NCBI RefSeq assembly: GCF_003610405.1 | Contig: NZ_RAQC01000001.1 | Span: 682,001 to 746,000, forward strand | Reading direction: 5' to 3' | Origin: Microbacterium sp. AG238 | GTDB taxonomy: Bacteria; Actinomycetota; Actinomycetes; Actinomycetales; Microbacteriaceae | DNA length: 64,000 bases | Shown: one piece after another, positions 1 to 7,874 of the stretch | Numbering within the stretch: position 1 is the first letter of the stretch | Layout: each line of letters begins with the position of its first letter | Notes under the pieces: model-generated | The model's input: the letters and a program-made list of their open reading frames with translations, nothing else | What the model was told of the DNA's origin: nothing | The model's database searches: none | Made by a program: the position numbers and the translations under genes

Positions 1-2
1 AG

Positions 3-1109
3 AAGTACCAGATCCCGGTCCACTTCGCCGCCGAGGCGATCGTGCGACCCGAGACCGTGCTCGAGCGCCCCGTTTCCAAGCGCCTCGACCCGGCGTCGCA
101 GTTCGCGATGGTCGCGGCGATGGAGGCCTGGGCGGATGCCGGCAGCCCCGACGTCGATCCCGAGCGTCTCGGCGTCGACTTCGCGACCGGCATCGGCGGG
201 GTGTGGACCCTGCTCGACGCGTGGGACACGCTTCGCGAGAAGGGGCCGCGCCGGGTTCTCCCGATGACGGTCCCGATGCTGATGCCGAACGCCGCCGCGG
301 GCAACCTGTCGCTGCATTTCCGCGCACGAGCGTTCGCCCGCACCGTGGCGAGCGCGTGCGCGTCGAGCACCGAGTCGATCGTGAACGCGATCGAGCATAT
401 TCAGGACGGTCTCGCCGACATCGTCATCGCGGGTGGCACCGAGTCGGCGATCCACCCCATCACGATGGCGTCGTTCTCGTCGATGCAGGCGCTGTCGCGT
501 CGTAACGACGACCCGGCGACCGCCTCGCGTCCGACGAGCGTCGACCGCGACGGCTTCGTCATGGGCGAAGGCGCCGGAGTGCTCATCCTCGAGACCGAGG
601 AGCACGCCAAGGCTCGAGGCGCGAAGATCTACGCCTACGCGGTGGGCGGCGGCGTCACCGCCGACTCGTACCACATCACGGCCAACGACCCCGAGGGCGC
701 GGGAGCATCGCGCGCGGTCCGCGCGGCTCTCGAGCAGGCGGACGCCTCGCCCGACGACGTCGCGCACATCAACGCGCACGCGACCTCGACGCCCGTCGGC
801 GACCCCAACGAGTACCAGGCGCTGCGCAACGTCTTCGGCGACCGCATCGACGAGATTCCCGTCTCGGCGACCAAGGCGTCGACCGGTCACCTGCTCGGCG
901 GCACCGGGGCACTCGAGGCGATCTTCACGATCCTGGCCCTGCGCGAGCGCATCGCGCCGCCGACGATCAACATCAGCGAGCAGGACCCGGCCGTCCCGTT
1001 CCGGGTGTCGGGTGAGACCCAGAGCCTCGGCGAGGGTGACCTCCTGGCGATCAGCAACTCGTTCGGTTTCGGCGGCCACAACGCGGTCGTCGCGTTCCGA
1101 TCGGCCTGA
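3..1109 (+). CDS. fabF: 3-oxoacyl-ACP synthase II (KAS II), 5' partial
   Basis: Condenses malonyl-ACP with a growing acyl-ACP in type II fatty acid synthesis, in the cytosol. The reading frame is open from base 3, so the N-terminus lies outside the window; the GTG at 42 is internal. The thiolase-fold catalytic triad is visible: the nucleophile Cys in ASACASSTES (codon 357-359), the first His in NAHATST (codon 777-779) and the second His in KASTGHLLGG (codon 888-890). The C-terminal NSFGFGGHNA motif is also intact. It ends 20 bases before a strong hairpin terminator, so it is probably the last gene of a fatty acid synthesis operon that begins upstream of the window. Confidence 0.95.
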   Translation, partial: KYQIPVHFAAEAIVRPETVLERPVSKRLDPASQFAMVAAMEAWADAGSPDVDPERLGVDFATGIGGVWTLLDAWDTLREKGPRRVLPMTVPMLMPNAAAGNLSLHFRARAFARTVASACASSTESIVNAIEHIQDGLADIVIAGGTESAIHPITMASFSSMQALSRRNDDPATASRPTSVDRDGFVMGEGAGVLILETEEHAKARGAKIYAYAVGGGVTADSYHITANDPEGAGASRAVRAALEQADASPDDVAHINAHATSTPVGDPNEYQALRNVFGDRIDEIPVSATKASTGHLLGGTGALEAIFTILALRERIAPPTINISEQDPAVPFRVSGETQSLGEGDLLAISNSFGFGGHNAVVAFRSA

Positions 1110-1128
1110 ACCGCGGCTACCGACGAAA

Positions 1129-1170
1129 CAGGCCCCCGCGGACGCGCTCTGCGGGGGCCTGTTCTTCTTT
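1129..1170 (+). terminator. Rho-independent terminator of fabF
   Basis: An 11-bp perfect GC-rich stem (1129-1139 pairing with 1151-1161) is followed by the U-rich run TTCTTCTTTC on the plus strand. It sits 20 bases after the fabF stop. Confidence 0.85.
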
Positions 1171-1266
1171 CGGGTCAGCCGTCCCGTACGTGCTCCCGTC
1201 CCCCGGGATCATTCCACCGGGGCTCGGTACGGACGCACGGGCCGACTGGGTCTGTGTGGTCGCGTG

Positions 1267-1770
1267 TCAGCCGACCTTGTGGAGCCACACGACGGCAGCG
1301 TCGTCGCCTGCGTGACGGAACGGCTCGAGTTCTTCGTCCCAGGCTGCCCCGAGGGCGACGTCGAGCTCGCGCTGGAGCTCACGGGCGTCGCCGGCCGCGA
1401 TCTCGACGGCGTAGCGGATGCGGTCCTCGCCGATCACGACATTGCCCGACGCATCGGTCTGGGCGTAGTGGATGCCGAGGCTCGGCGTGTGCATCCACCG
1501 CCCCCCGTCACTGCGCGGCGTCGGATCTTCCGACACCTCGAATCGCAGATGCTCCCAGCCGCGTATCGCGGTCGCGAGCGCAGCACCGGTTCCGGCGGGG
1601 CCTTCCCAATAGAACTCCGCGCGGCGGCTGCCGTCGAGCACCGGCTGGTCTTCCCAGTCGAAGCTGACCGCGCGGCCGAGCGCGCGTCCTGCCGCCCACT
1701 CGAGGTGCGGGCACAACGCGCGTGGCGCGGAGTGGATGAAGATCACTCCACGCGCCTGTGGTGTCGCCAT
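1267..1770 (-). CDS. DUF3145 domain-containing protein
   Basis: A 167-residue soluble protein that I recognise as the actinobacterial DUF3145 family, whose biochemical function is not known. It begins MATPQARGVIFIHSAPRALC and has several conserved Trp residues. It has no signal peptide and no membrane segment. In actinobacteria this family is often found beside the fabD-fabH-acpP-fabF genes, and here it is convergent with fabF. A role linked to lipid synthesis is therefore possible, but rests only on position. The ATG at 1770 gives the family's usual N-terminus. Confidence 0.85.
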   Translation of the reverse strand: MATPQARGVIFIHSAPRALCPHLEWAAGRALGRAVSFDWEDQPVLDGSRRAEFYWEGPAGTGAALATAIRGWEHLRFEVSEDPTPRSDGGRWMHTPSLGIHYAQTDASGNVVIGEDRIRYAVEIAAGDARELQRELDVALGAAWDEELEPFRHAGDDAAVVWLHKVG

Positions 1771-1974
1771 GACTTCTCCGTTTCATCAGGTACGTCTTCC
1801 CCTACGACCTGAGCCCGGATGCCGGCGTTGTTCGGTTATGGCGTCGATTATCGCGTACGAACCTGGAGAATCACAACCGTGTCACGATTTTGACCGCCAT
1901 CCGATGTCAAGCGCCTTCCCCGCGGAGGAGGCGGCCGACAGGCTGGACGTCACATACCGAGGAAAGGATGCCGC

Positions 1975-2166
1975 ATGTCCGACAGCACTCCCCACCACCG
2001 CGACGCCGATGACGCGCACGCCGACGACGCCGCACCGACCGATGCCGCCAGCGACGAGGTCAAGGCCGATGCGGCGCGCGCCGGCTCCGACCGGGGTGAC
2101 ATCGATCTCGAGGCCGGCGACGACAACACCGGCTTCCCGCAGGACCCCGCGATCACGCACCCCTGA
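1975..2166 (+). CDS. small acidic hypothetical protein
   Basis: A 63-residue protein with no recognised domain. The composition is strongly biased: about a quarter of the residues are Asp or Glu and Ala is abundant, so it is probably disordered and strongly acidic. A good ribosome site (GAGGAAAGG, about 1960-1968) precedes the ATG and a hairpin follows the stop, which supports real expression. It stands alone between the divergent DUF3145 gene and a tRNA. Short unstructured Asp-rich proteins of this kind occur in Microbacteriaceae, but I cannot name a family. The coding call is moderately sure and the function unknown. Confidence 0.6.
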   Translation: MSDSTPHHRDADDAHADDAAPTDAASDEVKADAARAGSDRGDIDLEAGDDNTGFPQDPAITHP

Positions 2167-2184
2167 CGCCGCACACCTCCGCAT

Positions 2185-2214
2185 GCGAATGGCCGCCCGC
2201 GGGCGGCCATTCGC
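2185..2214. terminator. palindromic hairpin between a small gene and a tRNA
   Basis: A perfect dyad (GCGAATGGCCGCCCGC against GCGGGCGGCCATTCGC) lies between the stop at 2166 and the 3' end of the convergent tRNA at 2218. It may end transcription from both sides. There is no clear U tract. Confidence 0.6.
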
Positions 2215-2217
2215 GTG

Positions 2218-2291
2218 TAGGGCGGGTGGGACTTGAACCCACGATCGTCGGGTTATGAGCCCGCTGCCTTGACCAGCTTGGCCACCGCCCC
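2218..2291 (-). tRNA. tRNA with CAU anticodon (tRNA-Met, or tRNA-Ile2)
   Basis: The 74-base cloverleaf folds on the minus strand: acceptor GGGGCGG against CCGCCCT (first pair G-U), discriminator A, anticodon arm GCGGG-CTCATAA-CCCGA with CAT, and T arm GTGGG-TTCAAGT-CCCAC. There is no encoded CCA. CAT is shared by elongator Met, initiator Met and the TilS-modified Ile2 tRNA. Initiator is unlikely because the three G-C pairs typical of its anticodon stem are not in the usual place. I cannot separate elongator Met from Ile2 by eye. Confidence 0.9.
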
Positions 2292-2340
2292 CTGTCGTAA
2301 CGAGCCTAGCGCGCGGACCGCACGGCGTCGGTGCCGCGGC

Positions 2341-3333
2341 TCAGTCGTCGTCGCGGAGACGGCCCTTGCTGCCCCGCGGTATCGGCAGCTGCTGACTGTC
2401 GAGCACGACCTGGGGGTGGTTCCGCGCGAGGGACGTGACTCCGTACACCGCGATGGCACCCGCGACGACGAATCCGACGAACGCCGGCCAGGGTGCCGTC
2501 GCTGCCTCGCGGAGGATGACGATGCCGATGATGACGGCGACGATCGGGTCGATGACGGTGAGGCCTGCGATCACGAGATCGGGCGGACCGACGGAGTAGG
2601 CCGTCTGGACGAAGTAGGCCCCGACCGCCGTGGCCGTGATCAGACCGACGAGGCACAGCAGCGTCAGCCACTCGAAGTCGCCGTTCTGGATGCGGGAGAT
2701 GACGACCTTCGCCAGGGTCGCGACGAAGCCGTAGATGATGCCCGAGGCTGCGATGTAGAAGAGCGGCTTCGCCCCCTTGCGTACGAGCATCCAGACCACT
2801 GCCGAGATGAGCAGCACGCCGGCGAGCAGGGCGAGGATCGTGATGAGCTGTCCCTGGTCGATCGGCTCTTCTGTTGCGACGAGCGCCGCAACCGTGACGA
2901 ACGCGAGGATGCCCCCGACGCACAGGATGATCGAGAGGACCGACCGTCGGGTGGGCTTGACGCCCGTGATCCGCGCATTGAGCAGAGTGGTGATGACGAG
3001 CGAGATGGCGCCGAGCGGCTGCACGAGGATGAGCGGGGCGAAGGTGAGGGCGGCGAGCTGGCACACGATCGCCAGACCCAGCATGACGGTGCCGACCACC
3101 CACGACGGACGCTTGAGGAGGCTCAGCAGCTGCGAACCGTTCAGGCCCGCGCTGCCGGACGAGTTGGTGAGCCTCTCGACCTTCTGCACACCCCGGTGCT
3201 GGTAGAGCGCCCCGAAGGACATGAACACGGCGCCGAGCAGCGCGAGCGGGATTCCGATGAGGATTCTGGGTTCGCGGAAGACTCCGATCAGCTGATCGGT
3301 GACGTCATCGAGGGACGCGACAAACGGAATCAC
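2341..3333 (-). CDS. DMT-superfamily (EamA/NIPA-like) membrane transporter
   Basis: A 330-residue integral membrane protein with about nine or ten hydrophobic segments arranged as two repeats, as in the drug/metabolite transporter superfamily. The first helix follows a short soluble N-terminus, and a polar tail ending in RLRDDD is cytoplasmic in style. The motif GAVFMSFGALYQHRGVQ and the spacing of helices resemble the NIPA/DUF-type magnesium or metabolite transporters more than classical EmrE drug pumps. The substrate cannot be read from sequence. It starts with GTG at 3333 and is divergent from def, with 43 bases between them. Confidence 0.75.
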   Translation of the reverse strand: MIPFVASLDDVTDQLIGVFREPRILIGIPLALLGAVFMSFGALYQHRGVQKVERLTNSSGSAGLNGSQLLSLLKRPSWVVGTVMLGLAIVCQLAALTFAPLILVQPLGAISLVITTLLNARITGVKPTRRSVLSIILCVGGILAFVTVAALVATEEPIDQGQLITILALLAGVLLISAVVWMLVRKGAKPLFYIAASGIIYGFVATLAKVVISRIQNGDFEWLTLLCLVGLITATAVGAYFVQTAYSVGPPDLVIAGLTVIDPIVAVIIGIVILREAATAPWPAFVGFVVAGAIAVYGVTSLARNHPQVVLDSQQLPIPRGSKGRLRDDD

Positions 3334-3376
3334 CTATCGACCATAACGGCGATGCGGGCTCGATTAGGCTCGCAAC

Positions 3377-3943
3377 GTGCCCGTTCTTCCGATTCGCATC
3401 ATGGGCGACCCCGTGTTGCACGCCCCCGCCGAGCCCGTCACCGAGATCACGGACGAGATCCGTCAGCTCGTGACGGACATGTACGACACGATGGACGCCG
3501 CCCCCGGAGTCGGGCTCGCGGCGCCCCAGGTGGGCGTCGGCCTGCGCATCTATGTCTACACGTACCAAGACGACGACGGTCAGGCGTGGCGCGGTGAGAT
3601 CATCAACCCCGAGCTCTGGATGCGCCCGCTCGAGCCCGGCTCCCCCGACCCCGACGACGAGTCGGAGGGCTGTCTCTCCTTCCCCGGCGAACGGTTCCCG
3701 CTGCGCCGCTCCGACGAGGTTCTCGTCACGGGCACCGACCTCACCGGCTCCCCCGTCGAGATCCGCGTCGACGGCTGGCGCGCCCGCATCATGCAGCACG
3801 AGTTCGATCACCTCGACGGCATCCTCTACATCGATCGTCTCGACGACTCCGATTGGAAGACGACGCAGAAGATCGCGAAGAAGCGCGGATGGGGTCGTCC
3901 GGGCGTCGCCTGGATGCCGGGCGTCGACGACCTGGACGCCTGA
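3377..3943 (+). CDS. def: peptide deformylase
   Basis: Removes the formyl group from the N-terminal Met of new proteins. This 188-residue protein has all three family motifs: GVGLAAPQVG at about 44-53, EGCLS with the metal ligand Cys99, and QHEFDH with His141, catalytic Glu142 and His145. An insertion rich in Asp and Pro before EGCLS is normal for actinobacterial enzymes. It starts at GTG 3377, 11 residues before the conserved GDPVL segment. The downstream glutaminase begins four bases after the stop, so the two are probably cotranscribed. Confidence 0.95.
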   Translation: MPVLPIRIMGDPVLHAPAEPVTEITDEIRQLVTDMYDTMDAAPGVGLAAPQVGVGLRIYVYTYQDDDGQAWRGEIINPELWMRPLEPGSPDPDDESEGCLSFPGERFPLRRSDEVLVTGTDLTGSPVEIRVDGWRARIMQHEFDHLDGILYIDRLDDSDWKTTQKIAKKRGWGRPGVAWMPGVDDLDA

Positions 3944-3947
3944 CCAC

Positions 3948-4874
3948 GTGAGCGCAGCCGACGATCCCCGCGAATACGACCTCGACGCGTTGCGTCGGCG
4001 GCTCCTTCCCGAACGGGCCGGCGAACGCTCCACGAGCATCCCCGAGCTCGCCGGAGCCGACCAACACCTGTGCGCGATCGCTCTCGCCTTGCCCGATGGC
4101 TCGGTCCGTTCGTCGGCCGACGGTACGAAGCGTTTCAGCATCCAGTCGGCCGTCAAACCGTTCCTCTTCGCGCTCGCCCTCGCCGACACCGACGGGGGCG
4201 CTCTCGATCACCTGGGCATCGAGCCGACGGGTGAGGCGTTCGATGCGATCAAGCTCGAGAGCGGCACGGGACGACCCCCGAATCCGATGGTCAACGCCGG
4301 CGCGATCCTGACGTGCGCTCTCGTCGACGGTGACGGTCCCGAGGAACGTGCTGCCAGGATCGTGACGGGACTCTCGGCATTCGCGGGCCGTGCGCTCCAG
4401 GTCGACGACGACGTCTCGCGCAGCGAGCATCTGCTCGGCGACCGCAACCACGCGCTCGCCCACCTGATGCGCGACGAGGGCACCCTCGAGGCCACCGCGG
4501 ACGACGCCGTAGCCGTCTACGCGCGCGCCTGCGCCGTGCTCGTCGACGCGGAGATCCTGGCCGTCATGGGGGCGACCCTCGCGATGGGCGGCGTGAACCC
4601 CGTCACTGGCGAGCGCGTCGTCTCCGCACGGATCGCGCGGGATGTCGTCGCCGTGATGGCCACGTGCGGCGTCTATGACGGATCTGGGCGGTGGATGCGA
4701 GCCGTCGGCGTCCCGGCGAAGTCGAGCGTCTCCGGAGCGATCGTCATGTCTGCGCCCGGAACGCTCGGAGCCGCGATCGTGAGCCCGCCGCTCGACGAAC
4801 TCGGGACGAGCGTGCGCGGCCGTATCGGCGCGGAGGCCCTCAGCGCCGACCTCGGGCTGCACCTCTTCGGCTGA
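3948..4874 (+). CDS. glsA: glutaminase A
   Basis: Hydrolyses glutamine to glutamate and ammonia. The 308-residue protein has the serine beta-lactamase-like fold of the family: the catalytic Ser-x-x-Lys is in FSIQSAVK (Ser67, Lys70), and the conserved PPNPMVNAGAI segment follows at about 105-115. C-terminal glycine-rich motifs (VPAKSSVSG) also match. The open frame extends far upstream inside def, but GTG 3948, four bases after the def stop, gives the expected family length. Unlike human-type enzymes there is no regulatory domain. A hairpin at 4930-4956 follows. Confidence 0.9.
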   Translation: MSAADDPREYDLDALRRRLLPERAGERSTSIPELAGADQHLCAIALALPDGSVRSSADGTKRFSIQSAVKPFLFALALADTDGGALDHLGIEPTGEAFDAIKLESGTGRPPNPMVNAGAILTCALVDGDGPEERAARIVTGLSAFAGRALQVDDDVSRSEHLLGDRNHALAHLMRDEGTLEATADDAVAVYARACAVLVDAEILAVMGATLAMGGVNPVTGERVVSARIARDVVAVMATCGVYDGSGRWMRAVGVPAKSSVSGAIVMSAPGTLGAAIVSPPLDELGTSVRGRIGAEALSADLGLHLFG

Positions 4875-4929
4875 ACCGCCGCCTGCCGACATGTCTTCGG
4901 CGTGCCGTCGATGCGCCGGCACACGAGTA

Positions 4930-4956
4930 AAGGCCCGGGGTGGAAGCCCGGGCCTT
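4930..4956. terminator. bidirectional hairpin between glsA and tRNA-Asn
   Basis: A 10-bp perfect stem (AAGGCCCGGG and CCCGGGCCTT) with a 7-base loop lies between convergent glsA and tRNA-Asn. A-rich and T-rich flanks are short. Confidence 0.7.
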
Positions 4957-4991
4957 CGGTGAGAGCCGCGGTAGATAACGCGGGTCTCTCG

Positions 4992-5064
4992 CTCCCCGGC
5001 TTGGACTCGAACCAAGAACCTATCGGTTAACAGCCGATTGCTCTGCCAATTGAGCTACCGAGGA
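4992..5064 (-). tRNA. tRNA-Asn (GUU)
   Basis: A 73-base cloverleaf on the minus strand: acceptor TCCTCGG with CCGGGGA and discriminator G, D arm AGCTCAATTGGCAGAGCA, anticodon loop CTGTTAA with GTT, and T arm CTTGG-TTCGAGT-CCAAG. No CCA is encoded. Confidence 0.97.
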
Positions 5065-5093
5065 TCAGTCACCCGCTCGCGCAGGGCAACCCC

Positions 5094-5102
5094 TCTATAT
5101 TA
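5094..5102 (-). promoter_or_regulatory. possible -10 region for tRNA-Asn
   Basis: The minus strand reads TAATATAGA here, the only AT-rich patch in this stretch, about 30 bases upstream of the tRNA 5' end. No good -35 is visible, so this is a weak call. Confidence 0.35.
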
Positions 5103-5157
5103 GCAAAGCTCCGGGGGTGCTCACGACATCGACCGCTCCCCGGGCGGGTCGCGCCTC

Positions 5158-5925
5158 TCAGGACGCCCGTGACCGGCCGTCGGGAGTCCACACCACGTCG
5201 GACGCCGTCGGCCCGTACCCCACGGGGCGGCCACCGTGCAGCACGAGGGCGGCGGCGTCGAGCTCGTCGGCGGTCTCCACGTCGTTCGTCGCGATGACGA
5301 TCGCCATTCCGGTGTCGTCACGACGTGAGAGGAGCGCCTCACGGGCGGCGATGCGGACCTCGATGTCGAGGTTGGCGTACGGGTCGTCACCGATGAAGAC
5401 TTTCGGGTCGAGCACGAGAGCGCGCGCCAACGCGACCCGCTGGCGCATACCGGCGCTGAGCTCGTAGGGATACTGCGACGCTGCGCCGAGCGGGAGGTGC
5501 AGTTCGTCGAGGAGGGATGCGACCCGCAGCGACAGCGCGCGCTGACTCACCCGGCGGTCGCGCGAGGTGATCGGCTCGGCGATGACCTCGGCCACCGTCA
5601 GACGGGCCGGGAGCGCGGCGCCGGCTGCCTGCGGCATGTGGCCGGCGTAGTAGGTGAGCATGCGCCGGGATCGGCCACCCTTGCGGACCGAGAGCCCGGC
5701 CACCTCCGCCGTGCCGCCCACGACGCCCACGTCAGCCGGAGCGGTTCCGGCGAGAACGGAGAGCAGCGTCGACTTGCCCGAGCCGGTCGCACCCATCACC
5801 GCGAGGGCCTCGCCGGCGCGGACGGTGACGCTCACCCCTTCGACGACGCGATCGGAGTCGCCTGTGCGCGCGATCGAGAGATCGTCGCAGAGCACCGCGA
5901 TTTCCGCGTCGGGTCGTCGGGACAT
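5158..5925 (-). CDS. orphan ABC transporter ATP-binding protein with altered Walker B
   Basis: A single nucleotide-binding domain of about 255 residues. Walker A is canonical (GATGSGKST, about residue 40), but the signature reads LSAGM rather than LSGGQ, and the Walker B segment is VFIGDDPYANLD, with Asp where the catalytic Glu of ABC ATPases normally stands. The D-loop and a switch region (IATND) are present, with Asn where the switch His is usual. No permease is next to it: neighbours are tRNA-Asn and dnaG. ATGs at 5934, 5931 and 5925 are all possible; 5925 is best spaced from the upstream AGG. The role is unknown. Confidence 0.75.
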   Translation of the reverse strand: MSRRPDAEIAVLCDDLSIARTGDSDRVVEGVSVTVRAGEALAVMGATGSGKSTLLSVLAGTAPADVGVVGGTAEVAGLSVRKGGRSRRMLTYYAGHMPQAAGAALPARLTVAEVIAEPITSRDRRVSQRALSLRVASLLDELHLPLGAASQYPYELSAGMRQRVALARALVLDPKVFIGDDPYANLDIEVRIAAREALLSRRDDTGMAIVIATNDVETADELDAAALVLHGGRPVGYGPTASDVVWTPDGRSRAS

Positions 5926-5978
5926 GCGCATCATCCTGCCGTCTTCATCGTTCGACCGCTACTCGCCGCCGCTGGTGG

Positions 5979-7874
5979 CTATTCCGATTCCATGAGTTGC
6001 CGCAGCCGGAGATCGAGATCGCGGATCGCGACGCCGATGGAGCGGAACTCCGGCGACCCCGGCTCGAGACGCTGCTGCGCGCTTCTGAGCTCTGCCTTCT
6101 CGCGCTCGAGCGCCCGCTGGCGCAGCTTGCGCAGCGACTCCATCGCCGTCGTCTGGGCGATGCGCTCGGTACCCGCGGGGAAATCCGCGGTGAGCAGTTC
6201 GATCGCCAGCGTCCGGTACGGCTCCCGCGTCGCGTCGACCGCGGCCGACGTCCACCCGGGACGCGTGAGGTCGGGCTGCATCGACACCGCCTGCCGCACG
6301 GCCTCGAGCGCCGGGTGCGGCATCGGCAGCCCCAGCGCGATGCCGACGGCCTGCTTGTCGAGCAGATGCCCGTACTGCAGCACACCCATCAGAGCGCGCT
6401 TCTCGAGCTCGAGCGCCGGAGGAAGGGAGGCGAGGGTGACACGCACCGAAGCGGGCGTCGGTTCGGCGGCACCCCCGGACACTCCGGCGGAGTCGGCACG
6501 ACCCGCGGTCGTGGTCTCTCCCCGGGTACGCTCTCCCCCACCCGTCGATGCCGCTGCACGGCGGGCGGCGCGATCGACCTCGGGTTTCACCTCAGACAGG
6601 TCGAGACCGAGCTTGCCGGCGAGCACCCGCGTGTAGCCCGGGCGGAGAGCGGTGTCTCGGATGTCGGCGACGATCGGCGCAGCCGCACGCAGCGCGCCGA
6701 TCCGCCCCTCGACGGTCGACAGGTCGAATGTGGACAGACGCTGATCCATGACGAACTCGAACATCGGCGCCTTGGCGTCGATCAGCGACCGCACCGCCGC
6801 GTCGCCGCGGTTGAGTCGCAGATCACACGGATCCAGCCCTTCGGGCGCGACCGCGACATAGGTCTGCGCCGCGAAACGCTTCTCTTCGCCGAACGCCCGC
6901 AGCGCCGCCTTCTGACCGGCGGCATCCGGGTCGAACGTGAAGACCACCTCGCCCGCGCTTCCCTCGCTGTCCCCCATCACGCGTCGGAGCACCGTGATGT
7001 GGTCGGTTCCGAACGCGGTGCCGCACGACGCGATGGCCCCGGTGACTCCGGCGAGATGACAGGCCATGACATCGGTGTATCCCTCGACGACGACGACGCG
7101 ATGCTCACGCGAGATCGACTTCTTCGCCAGGTCGAGACCGTAGAGGACCTGGGCCTTCTTGTAGATCGGGGTCTCGGGCGTATTGAGGTACTTCGGTCCC
7201 TGGTCGTCGTCGTAGAGGCGGCGAGCGCCGAAGCCGATCGTCTGCCCCGCGACGTCGCGGATCGGCCACACGACCCGTCCGCGGAACCGGTCGTAGACCC
7301 CCCGCTGCCCCTTGGAGACCAGCCCACCGGTCAGCAGTTCCTCGTCGGTGAAGCCTTGCGAGCGAAGCGCGTCGCGAAGCGCCGACCATCCCTGCGGGGC
7401 GTACCCGACACCGAAGTGGGCCGCAGCACCGGCGTCGAAGCCCCGCTCCCCGAGGAACTGGCGGGCGGCCTGCGCGTCGGGGGCCGACAGCTGCGAACGG
7501 TAGAACTCCGCCGCCGCGGTGTGCGCGGCGTACAGCCGGGAGCGACCACTCGTCTCGGGAGCCGCCGCGCCGTCTTCGTAGTGCAGCGAGTAGCCGATAC
7601 GCGCGGCGAGGCGCTCGACCGCCTCGGTGAACGAGAGGTGGTCCATCGCTCGCAGGAACGAGTAGACATCGCCCGACTCACCGCATCCGAAGCAGTGGTA
7701 GTACCCGACCTGCGGCCGGACGTGGAAACTCGGGCTGCGTTCGTCGTGGAAGGGACACAGCCCCTTCAGCGAGCCGACGCCGGCGGACTTCAGCGCGACA
7801 CGTTCACCGACGATGTCGCCGATGTTCGTGCGCGCCTTGACCTCTTCGATGTCGGTCTGCCGGATCCGTGCCAT
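5979..7874 (-). CDS. dnaG: DNA primase
   Basis: Synthesises RNA primers at the replication fork. The 631-residue protein begins MARIRQTDIEEVKART. It has the N-terminal CHC2 zinc ribbon (CPFH and CFGC, about residues 40-65), the catalytic core with TOPRIM motif VVVVEGYTDV near residue 260, the DPDAAGQKA acidic motif, and a C-terminal DnaB-binding helical region. The longer open frame upstream belongs to the dgt frame overlap and is not used: the ATG at 7874 shares its A with the dgt stop (TGATG), indicating translational coupling. It ends 53 bases before the orphan ABC ATPase. Confidence 0.97.
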   Translation of the reverse strand: MARIRQTDIEEVKARTNIGDIVGERVALKSAGVGSLKGLCPFHDERSPSFHVRPQVGYYHCFGCGESGDVYSFLRAMDHLSFTEAVERLAARIGYSLHYEDGAAAPETSGRSRLYAAHTAAAEFYRSQLSAPDAQAARQFLGERGFDAGAAAHFGVGYAPQGWSALRDALRSQGFTDEELLTGGLVSKGQRGVYDRFRGRVVWPIRDVAGQTIGFGARRLYDDDQGPKYLNTPETPIYKKAQVLYGLDLAKKSISREHRVVVVEGYTDVMACHLAGVTGAIASCGTAFGTDHITVLRRVMGDSEGSAGEVVFTFDPDAAGQKAALRAFGEEKRFAAQTYVAVAPEGLDPCDLRLNRGDAAVRSLIDAKAPMFEFVMDQRLSTFDLSTVEGRIGALRAAAPIVADIRDTALRPGYTRVLAGKLGLDLSEVKPEVDRAARRAAASTGGGERTRGETTTAGRADSAGVSGGAAEPTPASVRVTLASLPPALELEKRALMGVLQYGHLLDKQAVGIALGLPMPHPALEAVRQAVSMQPDLTRPGWTSAAVDATREPYRTLAIELLTADFPAGTERIAQTTAMESLRKLRQRALEREKAELRSAQQRLEPGSPEFRSIGVAIRDLDLRLRQLMESE

